Origin: Bacillota bacterium
GTDB taxonomy: Bacteria > Bacillota > Clostridia > Saccharofermentanales > Fastidiosipilaceae
Reading direction: 5' to 3'
Assembly: GCA_023388205.1 (NCBI GenBank)
Contig: JAEWGS010000064.1
Span: 1-6,548, forward strand
DNA length: 6,548 nt
Below, piece after piece: positions 1 through 6,455 of the stretch. Below the pieces are notes generated by a model. It saw only the letters and a list, made by a program, of their open reading frames with translations, was not told the origin of the DNA and searched no databases. Positions within the stretch are counted from its first letter, which is position 1. Each line of letters starts with the position of its first letter. The position numbers were made by a program, and so were the translations under genes.

Positions 1-178
1 GTCAACGCCTCTGCATAAAAGAGTGATATGCGGCTCTATTTTTTATTTCTGTCATCTTATTGCGTTTCTCAAGAAAAATAGAGTGCTACTTTGAATTTTT
101 TTTTCGGTTTCTCTCATTTTTTCGCCGATATAAAAATGCGATAAACGTTTCGCGGTTTTTCGCTCCAAAATGTTCCTC
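1..178. other. AT-rich leader upstream of the Tad-like genes
   Basis: No convincing gene is seen here. The first 18 bases could be the tail of an upstream reading frame (V-N-A-S-A-stop), but that is too short to judge. The stretch is rich in T runs (for example nine T at 96-104). An open frame continues upstream of the first gene from a TTG at 60. Its translation is rich in Phe and Arg with no pilin leader, and it lacks a ribosome site, so it is treated as untranslated. A promoter for the downstream genes may lie here (TATAAA at 129-134), but no good -35 box is present at the right distance. Confidence 0.4.
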
Positions 179-183
179 GGAGG
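179..183 (+). promoter_or_regulatory. Ribosome binding site deciding the start of the first Tad gene
   Basis: A strong Shine-Dalgarno core GGAGG (extended GGAGGTGAT at 179-187) lies 8 bases before ATG 192. The in-frame ATG at 186 is only 2 bases from the core, too close for initiation, so 192 is the preferred start. Confidence 0.85.
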
Positions 184-191
184 TGATGTTC

Positions 192-503
192 ATGTCGAGG
201 AGTTTGGAGACTGGAATTGTATTTCCGATATCGTGTGGGATTTTGCTGTTGGGCTGCTTATTTTTGATTTTTGCTTATACCTCGTTGAGTCAAACTCGAG
301 CCCATAGCATGAATCTGCTCTATGAAGCCGGAGAGCGGGCGCGTTGGATTCATGTGGGGGCGGAGGATTATGTCGATCCAGCAGACGAGCGACGTGGCAC
401 ATTGAGCCTTTTTTGTAGTGAGGGCGCCGCTTGCTTAGAGCTAGGCTTATGGATTTCAGATGACTTGAATTACGCCTTGAGAAAGGAGGGAGGTCTGAAA
501 TGA
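192..503 (+). CDS. Small TadE-like membrane protein (candidate minor pilin)
   Basis: This 103-residue protein has one N-terminal hydrophobic segment (about residues 8-33) and a short soluble tail. The start of the segment, LETGIVFPI (residues 5-13), resembles the TadE/pseudopilin pattern VEASLVFPI, with Glu6 at the place of the conserved pilin Glu+5. Unlike normal prepilins there is almost no leader: Glu6 is at +5 only if cleavage falls right after Met1, and no Gly/Ala precedes it. The tail has a Cys pair (Cys75, Cys81) that could form a disulfide outside the membrane, an inference. The stop overlaps the next start in ATGA, so the two genes are probably translationally coupled. The predicted role is a minor subunit of a Tad (type IVc) pilus, based mainly on the N-terminus and neighbours. 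It may instead be a membrane-anchored accessory protein. That it is a real gene is well supported by its ribosome site. Confidence 0.8.
   Translation: MSRSLETGIVFPISCGILLLGCLFLIFAYTSLSQTRAHSMNLLYEAGERARWIHVGAEDYVDPADERRGTLSLFCSEGAACLELGLWISDDLNYALRKEGGLK
484..494 (+). promoter_or_regulatory. Tandem Shine-Dalgarno cores before the DUF5702-type gene
   Basis: Two overlapping cores, GGAGG (485-489) and GGAGGT (489-494), precede ATG 500 by 10 and 5 bases. They lie inside the last codons of the preceding gene. With the ATGA overlap, this supports ATG 500 and efficient coupled translation. Confidence 0.8.
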
Positions 504-2365
504 GTCAAGTGGGTACGAGAGGCAAAATTTTGAGCCGCGCTGTTCAAGACCAAGGCGCCATGTCGATCTTTATGGCTTTTGTCATGCTGGGCCTTTGTGT
601 GCTGATTTTTGTGATGAATGGACTCGCTCAGCTTTGGCTTTTTGAAGTGCGCGTTCAAGATGCCGTTTATAGCCAAAATGATGCAATTTTGGCGGCTTAT
701 GATCGAGAACTGTTGGATCGCTATGGGCTATTTGCTTTTGAAAAATCTAAGGCGCAGTCGAGTATCTCGGCGCAGCAACTGGAGACGGTGACCTTTGCTT
801 CTCCGGCACAGATTTCTTGTGAGGCAAAGCGACCTTTGTTTGAGCCTGAGACCTTCAAAAAGGCGCTGATTCGCTTCATGAGACCACGTTTCCCAGTGCG
901 TTTAGCGAAGCATTTGTGGCAGCGTATTCGTGGCGCGATGGAGCAAAAGTCGGAACTGATTCCAAGCGCGAAGACAGCTGCAAAAGACAGCGTTTACTTT
1001 GCTTCGACGTGGTGGCCAGAAGATTCAAGCGAGAACGCAAAACAGCTTGACTCGGCGCTTTCGCTTTCCCCGCTCACGCCGGAGCCTGTTGCAGCGCTTC
1101 GATTTAGCGTAGTAACTCAGCCGATCACAAGCGGGACGATGCTGGGCAGATATGTATATTCACATCCCTTTGAATCAAATAAGCACGTTCAAAAAGCGAC
1201 GCTTTTGGCCGCTTCAAATTCATTACAAGGCACGGGGAAAAATGAACTTTTTGATTACCTCAGAAAATCAATTCTTTACGAGAAGCGTCAAGATAAGCTC
1301 AAAGAAGCGCAGCAATCCAAAGACGACGATCAAGAAAGTGAGAGCGAAAATCAGGGGAAGGAGCGAGATGAAGAAAAAAAGTCAGAAGATAAGCAAGAGA
1401 AGTTGAGTGCTTTTTTGAGCTTAGAGGGAAAAAGAGAAAGTTTGGATGAATCTGCCGCTGAGGTTTTTGGACAAGAGACGCTCAAGCGTTGGACAAGAGC
1501 TGAAAATGTGCTCGATGAGGCGCAAGATCTTTACCGTCAGGTGACGAGCGCGCCGGTGCCTGTCTTGGATCAATTATTAATTAATGAATACATTTTAGGT
1601 ATGTGCTCTTCTCAGGTAAGAAACCAGGATAAGCGCGTGCCGAGCTCAAATGGTTTGAGCTCAAATTACACCTGGCGGATGAAAACTTACAATCAGCAAA
1701 AATATGCGAGCGATTGTGAAATAGAAGAGATTCTGACGGGAATGAAGCCAGGGCTAGCCAAGATGATGATTAAGGGGAGCATCTTTTGTTTGCGCCTGCC
1801 AGGACATGCTTTGGCTGTGAGAGGCGAGCCTGTGAGGATGGGTGCATATCGCGCTACGGGCATTTTAATTTCCGCTTTAGGGGCGATATTTTCTATTCCA
1901 ATTCCTGTTGAAGCCGTGGTGAGTATGCAAGTTTTCATCGAGGCGAGCCGACGCTCAATACAAGATCTCAGGCAGCTGCTTGCAGGAGAGAGCATTCCGC
2001 TTTATGGAGCGAAAAATAAAATCCAGGTGGACTATCACGATTTTTTACGGATCTTTTTGATTTTGCTTCCGGAGCGGATGAAGCTAGAGCGTTTGGCCCG
2101 TTGTATTCAAAAAAATACGAAGACAGATTTCTATACGGCGGTTGATAGTTCAGCGAGTTGGCATTGGTATGGTGTAGAAAGGCAGGTCAAGCATGAAGAT
2201 CGTTACGATGATGCGAGCGCGGTGGAAGCAGAACTGCAAGAGCATTCAGGCGAAAGGACGCGCGGCCCTTTGTTTAGTCCAGAAGATTTCGATGCAAGAG
2301 CAGCCATCCAAGCGCGTTTTACGGGGGGCCGTGTCGCGGGGACTGTGCGGTTCGGTCACGCTTGA
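500..2365 (+). CDS. DUF5702-type Tad-locus protein
   Basis: A 621-residue protein of unknown biochemical function, recognised as DUF5702-like from family features I recall. It has a pilin-like start in which a basic N-terminus leads to QGAMSIF (residues 18-24) and a hydrophobic segment (about 22-46). Next comes the signature region around AAYDRELLDRYGLFAF (65-80). Further on are a segment with INEYILGM (361-368), EIEEILTG (407-414), and a C-terminal YHDFLRIFLILLPERMKLER stretch (512-531) that matches the family's usual ending block. Residues about 257-305 are an unusual Lys/Glu/Asp/Gln/Ser-rich insert, probably disordered or a charged helix. A second hydrophobic patch (about 452-478) may be a buried helix or hairpin. 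Such proteins occur in clostridial Tad pilus loci beside TadE-like genes, and a role as large minor pilin or tip component is inferred. Its 3' end overlaps the next gene by about 74 bases. Confidence 0.85.
   Translation: MSQVGTRGKILSRAVQDQGAMSIFMAFVMLGLCVLIFVMNGLAQLWLFEVRVQDAVYSQNDAILAAYDRELLDRYGLFAFEKSKAQSSISAQQLETVTFASPAQISCEAKRPLFEPETFKKALIRFMRPRFPVRLAKHLWQRIRGAMEQKSELIPSAKTAAKDSVYFASTWWPEDSSENAKQLDSALSLSPLTPEPVAALRFSVVTQPITSGTMLGRYVYSHPFESNKHVQKATLLAASNSLQGTGKNELFDYLRKSILYEKRQDKLKEAQQSKDDDQESESENQGKERDEEKKSEDKQEKLSAFLSLEGKRESLDESAAEVFGQETLKRWTRAENVLDEAQDLYRQVTSAPVPVLDQLLINEYILGMCSSQVRNQDKRVPSSNGLSSNYTWRMKTYNQQKYASDCEIEEILTGMKPGLAKMMIKGSIFCLRLPGHALAVRGEPVRMGAYRATGILISALGAIFSIPIPVEAVVSMQVFIEASRRSIQDLRQLLAGESIPLYGAKNKIQVDYHDFLRIFLILLPERMKLERLARCIQKNTKTDFYTAVDSSASWHWYGVERQVKHEDRYDDASAVEAELQEHSGERTRGPLFSPEDFDARAAIQARFTGGRVAGTVRFGHA
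1642..1662. repeat. Perfect 9-bp inverted repeat with 3-base loop inside the DUF5702-type gene
   Basis: GAGCTCAAA at 1642-1650 is exactly complementary to TTTGAGCTC at 1654-1662, with TGG between. The sequence GAGCTCAAAT also recurs as a direct repeat (1642-1651 and 1657-1666). In protein it yields the local repeat SSNGLSSN (residues 382-389). No T-run follows, so it is not an intrinsic terminator. It may be a chance result of the small duplication. Confidence 0.7.
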
Positions 2366-3290
2366 AATGGCCTTGGTTTTACCTGTGATGCTCTTCATAC
2401 TCATTGCTTCGGTCTACCTTGTTAGAAGCTATGAGGTTCAGATTCTTTGGCATCAGGCGGGCAAAAATGCAATCGAAGGGGCAAAGCTGGCGGTCAATAT
2501 CGCTGGGATGCAGGATCTTTCTAAAGTGCAGGGTAAGCTTTTGGAAAAGCTGCCAGAAAAGTTTCAAGAGCCAGTTCGAAACTACTTGGTTGGCCGAGTG
2601 AGTGAAATGCTTTTGCTGGAAGTTCAAAAACAATGGTTCAATCGATTTGTCGGAGAGCGAGGATACTTTTACCGCTTGTTAGAAGTTGATCAGGCTCACA
2701 TCAAAGGGCAGTTTTCAGATCATCGATTGATTTACGAGACGAACTACAAAGTTAAGCTCGGGCCGATTTCAAAGCTGCGTTCGGATCGATGGACCTTGCC
2801 TTTGTGGAATCTCAAAGATCTGAGCAAGATTGACGTGGGGCAAGATGGAAAAGAAAAGGCTCAGGATAATATTTGGAACGAACATAATTTTTCGCGCGGC
2901 GCTTATTTTAGACAAAAGTATGGCGGCAATTTACCGGCGACCTTTCCGATCTTATCGGGTTTTTCATCGGGGGAAGCTTTGGTGATCAAAAGTATTGATC
3001 TTACGGCGCCGACTTACGCGAATGATGAGGCCTTAGCCTTGGCTGTATCTCGTGAAACGTCCAGACTTCTTAAATACAAGGGAACAGGAGGTCAATGGGG
3101 TTCTCAGGGCATTTCAATTGAGGCTTCAGACATTCGCTCTCGAAAAATAAAGTGGATTATTCCGGAGAATACACCAGCGGATCGGAAGGCGCTACTTGAG
3201 CAATTTTTATCGGGATCAGGGGTGCTTTTTGAAATCCATGAGGATCTGCCCTCGAGTCGTTATGAGAAAAAAGAAAAGCCGGGGAAGTGA
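2292..3290 (+). CDS. TadE-like pseudopilin with C-terminal endonuclease-toxin-like domain
   Basis: From ATG 2292 this is a 332-residue protein. The N-terminus has a basic leader, then a type IV prepilin site G20|SVTLE with Glu25 at +5, and a hydrophobic helix (about residues 25-47), as in TadE-family pseudopilins. The middle, about 50-190, is mostly helical-looking and then has a YETNYKVKLGPIS stretch (148-160) similar to the beta region of clostridial TadE-like proteins. Residues about 194-319 resemble a CDI EC869-type endonuclease toxin domain (annotated separately). The start is uncertain. ATG 2292 has a weak site (AGAAGA, 2281-2286) and gives a 20-residue leader. GTG 2331 would give a 7-residue leader and 319 residues. 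ATG 2193 has an AAAGGCAGG-like site but needs a 53-residue leader. The long overlap suggests translational coupling to the DUF5702-type gene. Expected location is the cytoplasmic membrane, then the pilus after prepilin peptidase processing. Confidence 0.85.
   Translation: MQEQPSKRVLRGAVSRGLCGSVTLEMALVLPVMLFILIASVYLVRSYEVQILWHQAGKNAIEGAKLAVNIAGMQDLSKVQGKLLEKLPEKFQEPVRNYLVGRVSEMLLLEVQKQWFNRFVGERGYFYRLLEVDQAHIKGQFSDHRLIYETNYKVKLGPISKLRSDRWTLPLWNLKDLSKIDVGQDGKEKAQDNIWNEHNFSRGAYFRQKYGGNLPATFPILSGFSSGEALVIKSIDLTAPTYANDEALALAVSRETSRLLKYKGTGGQWGSQGISIEASDIRSRKIKWIIPENTPADRKALLEQFLSGSGVLFEIHEDLPSSRYEKKEKPGK
2871..3248 (+). other. C-terminal domain resembling CdiA EC869-type endonuclease toxin (PD-(D/E)XK-like)
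   Basis: Residues about 194-319 of the preceding pseudopilin (ATG 2292 numbering) carry, in order: an RG motif (202-203), GGNLPATFPIL (211-221), GEALVIKSIDLT (227-238), a central helix region, a GISIE strand (273-277), IKWIIPENTPADRKALLEQF (286-305) and GVLFEIHE (310-317). I recall the order and spacing as those of the CDI EC869-like endonuclease toxin family: RG, GxNLPxxFPxID, TSIKSIDL, a late strand ending in IP, a helix, then GVxxxI. The IKS lysine is present (Lys233). The Asp normally after FPxI reads Ser, the Ser two before the Lys reads Val, and the Glu after RG reads Arg. Nuclease activity is therefore doubtful. The match is from memory without a profile search. Confidence 0.55.
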
Positions 3291-3438
3291 TCTGCGTTTG
3301 TGCGCCCAAAACTGTGACAGTGAATTTTCAGTGAAAATGAAAACAGAGGTGCAGAAATTTGTAAGCATAAGGGAAATTCTGAAGAAATTACGGAATGAGA
3401 GAGGCTTTTTTGTTGTTCTCAAAAGTGCTAAGGAGTAA
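3262..3438 (+). CDS. Doubtful 58-codon ORF between the Tad genes and secA
   Basis: This frame opens at ATG 3262, inside the end of the pseudopilin gene, and ends at TAA 3436-3438. The product would be Lys/Arg-rich with an ending of LRNERGFFVVLKSAKE. A shorter version from ATG 3337 has 33 residues. There is no good ribosome site for either start, and no family is recognised. The basic stretch followed by RGFFVVL vaguely recalls the leader and first residues of a pilin-like protein (compare RGSVTVFL), so it could be the remnant of a fourth subunit gene. It may equally be non-coding sequence that happens to be open. Its last bases overlap the possible secA promoter. Confidence 0.15.
   Translation: MRKKKSRGSDLRLCAQNCDSEFSVKMKTEVQKFVSIREILKKLRNERGFFVVLKSAKE
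3311..3338. promoter_or_regulatory. Two adjacent small dyads upstream of secA (possible operator)
   Basis: ACTGT-G-ACAGT (3311-3321) is a perfect 5-bp inverted repeat. ATTTTC-AGT-GAAAAT (3324-3338) is a perfect 6-bp inverted repeat. They sit 2 bases apart and share a direct repeat CAGTGAA (3318-3324 and 3329-3335). They lie about 75 bases upstream of the possible secA -35 box. A protein-binding site is possible, but short dyads arise easily by chance. Confidence 0.25.
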
Positions 3439-3441
3439 AAT
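3413..3441 (+). promoter_or_regulatory. Possible sigma-A-type promoter for secA
   Basis: TTGTTC (3413-3418) and TAAAAT (3436-3441) are spaced by 17 bases. They would start transcription near 3448 and give a leader of about 42 bases before ATG 3490. The -10 box matches the consensus at five of six positions, the -35 only at its TTG. A second pair, TTGCCA (3453-3458) and GATAAT (3479-3484), has too wide a 20-base spacer and leaves no leader. Confidence 0.35.
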
Positions 3442-3489
3442 AATTACTTAGTTTGCCAATTTTTACGAGATTGAAAGAGATAATACAAA

Positions 3490-6375
3490 ATGGGACTGTT
3501 CTCTAAAGTTTTTAAGAGTCACAGTGAGCGTGAACTTAAACGGATCGCTCCAATTGTAGCGAAGATTGAAGCACTTGAAGCTGAGTATGAACAGCTTAGC
3601 GACGAGGCTTTGAAGCACAAGACGACTGAATTCAAAGAACGCTATCAAAATGGCGAGAGCTTAGATGATTTGTTGCCTGAAGCTTTTGCGACGATTCGCG
3701 AAGCGAGTTGGCGTGTACTGGGCATGAAGCACTACCGTGTACAGCTCATCGGTGGCATCGTACTCCACCAGGGGCGTATCGCAGAGATGAAGACCGGTGA
3801 GGGTAAAACACTCGTAGCGACTTTGCCTGTTTATTTGAATGCTTTAACAGGACTTGGTGTTCACGTTGTGACGGTCAACGATTATTTGGCGACGCGTGAC
3901 AGTGAATGGATGGGTAAGGTTTATCGCTGGTTGGGCTTGAGCGTGGGCTTGATTGTGCACGGTTTAAGTAAGAATCAGAGGCGTGAAGCTTATGCGAGCG
4001 ACATCGTATACGGAACGAATAATGAGTTCGGCTTTGATTATCTGAGAGACAACATGGTGACGTACCGCGCGCACATGGTGCAGCGGGAACTTCAGTTCGC
4101 TATTGTCGACGAGGTGGACTCGATCTTGATTGACGAGGCGCGTACGCCTTTGATCATTTCAGGACAGGGCGAAGAGTCGACCGATATGTACCGTCAGGCC
4201 AATGAGTTTGCTACGACCTTGAAGGCTTTCGTCGTTGCCGAGCAAGATACGAAAATTGACGTTGAAGAGATGCTCAAAGAGGCCAACGCAGACGCGGACG
4301 TCGATTACATTGTCGATGAAAAAGCTAAGACGGCGACCCTGACGCCAGCTGGTACCCGCAAGGCTGAAAAGTTCTTCCGTTTGGAGAATCTTGCGAACGA
4401 AGAAAACTTTGATATTCAGCATTACATCAATAATGCGCTCAAGGCACACGGGACGATGCACCGTGATGAGCAATATGTCGTTCAAGATGGTGAAGTCATT
4501 ATTGTCGATGACTTTACAGGACGTCTAATGTACGGACGTCGTTATAGCGATGGTTTGCATCAGGCTATTGAGGCCAAAGAGGGTGTCAAAGTGGAGCGTG
4601 AGAGTAAAACGCTTGCGACGATTACCTTCCAGAACTACTTCCGCATGTATAAGAAGCTTTCGGGCATGACCGGTACGGCTTTGACGGAAGAAGATGAGTT
4701 TAGAGACATTTATAGTCTCGACGTGGTGACGATTCCAACCAACCGCCCGACGCAGCGTGTCGATTTGCCCGATGCTGTTTATAAAACAGAAAATGGCAAA
4801 TTGCATGCAGTGGTGGAGGAAGTGGCGCGCGCTCATGCGACAGGTCAGCCAATTCTGATCGGTACGATTTCAGTTGATAAGTCGGAACACTTGAGCAGAC
4901 TGTTCACGAGAGCGGGTATTCCTCACAACGTCTTGAACGCGAAGCAGCATGCCCGAGAGGCGGAGATCGTGGCTCAGGCGGGTCGATTTGGCGCGGTGAC
5001 GATTGCGACGAACATGGCAGGTCGTGGTACAGACATTCTCTTAGGCGGTAACGCTGAGTATATGGCGCGTGAAGAAATGAAGCGCGAAGGCTATGACGAA
5101 GAGATGATCGAGCAGGCGACGGCGCACAATGATACGGATGACGAATTGGTGCTCAAGGCCCGTCAGCGCTTCAAAGAGCTTGAAAGCGCCCACAAAGTGG
5201 ACACCGCATCTGAACATGATCGCGTTGTTGAAGTGGGGGGTCTTTATATTATCGGCACAGAGCGCCATGAATCTCGTCGTATTGACAATCAGTTGCGCGG
5301 TCGTTCAGGACGTCAGGGTGACCCCGGTCAGTCCAAGTTCTATCTTTCTTTGGAAGATGATCTGATGCGTCTGTTTGGCGGTGAGCGTTTGGGCCGTCTC
5401 TTTGAAACCTTGAATGTGGATGAAAACATGGAGATTGAGCACGGTTTCTTAACGAAAGCGATTTCATCTGCTCAACGTAAAGTCGAAGGCCGCAACTTTG
5501 GCATCCGTAAAAATGTTCTGGAATACGATGATGTCATGAACCAGCAACGTGAGGTCATTTATGGGGAGCGTCGTCGCGTCTTGGATGGCGAGAACCTCAA
5601 GGAATCTTTCCAGACGATGATCGAAATGGTTGCAGAGTCCATGATCTCTGAGTACTGTGCGGGTGCGGTGACGAGAGCGGATGTCAATTGGCCTGCTTTA
5701 CGCACGGAAGTGCAATTCCGCTTTGGGGACTTGCCGATTTTAGAAAGCATGGTCGAAGAAGAACAAGCTGAGCTCCATGAGGTGGATGTTGAGGCTTTGA
5801 CTGAAGAATTGACGCTTCAGGCTTTGGAAAAATACGAGGCTCGTGAAGCGCTGTTCCCGATTCCTGACGTGATGCGTGAAGCAGAGCGTGTCATTTTGCT
5901 GCGTGTCATTGACAGCCATTGGATGGAGCATATCGATGATATGGATGATCTGCGCGATGCGATTGGTATGCGCGGCGTGGGACATCACGACCCGGTCATT
6001 GAGTACAAAAAAGAAGGCTTCCGCATGTTTGAGGAACTCAATGATATGATTCGAAAAGATGCCGTGCGCCTGATGATGCTTGCAGAGTTTGGCGCCAATG
6101 CACCTGAGCGCAAAGAAGTCGATGAAAAGAAAATGACGGAGTCGACACGCAGTGAAGAGAGCGGCATGGAGCAGGCCAGAAGAGAGGCGAGTACAGATGC
6201 TAGAGCCCAGGCCTCATCGCAACAAGCTGGAGCCGCCAAGATACCTCAAGTGCGTCAGCAAGCAGCAGAAGTACAAAATCCAGTTCATCGCGAAAAAAAT
6301 AAGGTTGGTCGTAACGATCCTTGCCCTTGTGGCAGCGGCAAGAAGTACAAAAATTGCCACGGTAAGAACGAATAA
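3490..6375 (+). CDS. secA: Preprotein translocase ATPase SecA
   Basis: SecA binds unfolded preproteins and drives them through the SecYEG channel by ATP hydrolysis. It acts at the inner face of the cytoplasmic membrane. The 961-residue protein is complete. The N-terminus MGLFSKVFKSHSERELKRI is canonical. Walker A is MKTGEGKT (100-107) and the DEVD box is at 207-210. Motifs of the second nucleotide-binding domain are TNMAGRGTD (507-515) and QLRGRSGRQGDPG (601-613). The helical scaffold/IRA1 region DSHWMEHIDDMDDLR is at 808-822. The C-terminal zinc site is Cys945, Cys947, Cys956, His957. It exceeds the roughly 840 residues of the Bacillus protein mainly through an extra segment at about 519-580, known in clostridial SecA, and a Gln/Ala/Glu-rich linker (about 870-935). 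The usual YGQ/YAQ before DP reads VGHH (830-833). The ribosome site is weak (AAAGAGA, 3474-3480). A terminator follows directly, so it is probably the last gene of its transcript. Confidence 0.99.
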   Translation: MGLFSKVFKSHSERELKRIAPIVAKIEALEAEYEQLSDEALKHKTTEFKERYQNGESLDDLLPEAFATIREASWRVLGMKHYRVQLIGGIVLHQGRIAEMKTGEGKTLVATLPVYLNALTGLGVHVVTVNDYLATRDSEWMGKVYRWLGLSVGLIVHGLSKNQRREAYASDIVYGTNNEFGFDYLRDNMVTYRAHMVQRELQFAIVDEVDSILIDEARTPLIISGQGEESTDMYRQANEFATTLKAFVVAEQDTKIDVEEMLKEANADADVDYIVDEKAKTATLTPAGTRKAEKFFRLENLANEENFDIQHYINNALKAHGTMHRDEQYVVQDGEVIIVDDFTGRLMYGRRYSDGLHQAIEAKEGVKVERESKTLATITFQNYFRMYKKLSGMTGTALTEEDEFRDIYSLDVVTIPTNRPTQRVDLPDAVYKTENGKLHAVVEEVARAHATGQPILIGTISVDKSEHLSRLFTRAGIPHNVLNAKQHAREAEIVAQAGRFGAVTIATNMAGRGTDILLGGNAEYMAREEMKREGYDEEMIEQATAHNDTDDELVLKARQRFKELESAHKVDTASEHDRVVEVGGLYIIGTERHESRRIDNQLRGRSGRQGDPGQSKFYLSLEDDLMRLFGGERLGRLFETLNVDENMEIEHGFLTKAISSAQRKVEGRNFGIRKNVLEYDDVMNQQREVIYGERRRVLDGENLKESFQTMIEMVAESMISEYCAGAVTRADVNWPALRTEVQFRFGDLPILESMVEEEQAELHEVDVEALTEELTLQALEKYEAREALFPIPDVMREAERVILLRVIDSHWMEHIDDMDDLRDAIGMRGVGHHDPVIEYKKEGFRMFEELNDMIRKDAVRLMMLAEFGANAPERKEVDEKKMTESTRSEESGMEQARREASTDARAQASSQQAGAAKIPQVRQQAAEVQNPVHREKNKVGRNDPCPCGSGKKYKNCHGKNE

Positions 6376-6396
6376 GCTTTTGAAAACAAGCCAGTC

Positions 6397-6455
6397 AGCT
6401 CAAAAAAGCTCTTGAGATCTCATTGATCTTGAGAGCTTTTTTTGAGCTTTTTTTT
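6397..6455 (+). terminator. Strong intrinsic terminator after secA
   Basis: The left arm (6397-6419, starting AGCTCAAAAAAGCTC) pairs with the right arm (6425-6448) over about 23 base pairs. The pairing includes G-U pairs and one bulged T, with the 5-base loop TCATT. Eight T follow (6448-6455). It lies 21 bases after the secA stop codon. There is no T-run on the opposite strand at the other side, so it acts for the + strand. Confidence 0.93.

Noticed and set aside
13..44. Possible terminator of an upstream gene (GCATA/TATGC or AGAG/CTCT stem before six T)
   Set aside because: The stems are only 4-5 base pairs, and the first is separated from the T-run by several bases. Too weak to call.
129..134. 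TATAAA as a -10 box for the Tad genes
   Set aside because: No acceptable -35 box lies 16-18 bases upstream. The region is simply AT-rich.
60..191. Extension of the first gene's frame upstream to TTG 60
   Set aside because: There is no ribosome site at 60 and the extra residues are a Phe/Arg-rich, non-leader-like sequence. The strong GGAGG before ATG 192 decides the start.
1152..1406. Open frame overlapping the DUF5702-type gene on the same strand
   Set aside because: It is a shadow produced by the Lys/Glu-rich coding stretch. It has no ribosome site and implausible composition.
4159..4836. Minus-strand open frames within secA (4159-4485 and 4525-4836)
   Set aside because: They lie opposite an unmistakable SecA coding sequence, match no recognisable family and have no ribosome site. 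They are shadows.
5129..5365. Plus-strand out-of-frame open frame inside secA
   Set aside because: Frame +3 shadow of the conserved second nucleotide-binding domain. No frameshift is needed to explain SecA.
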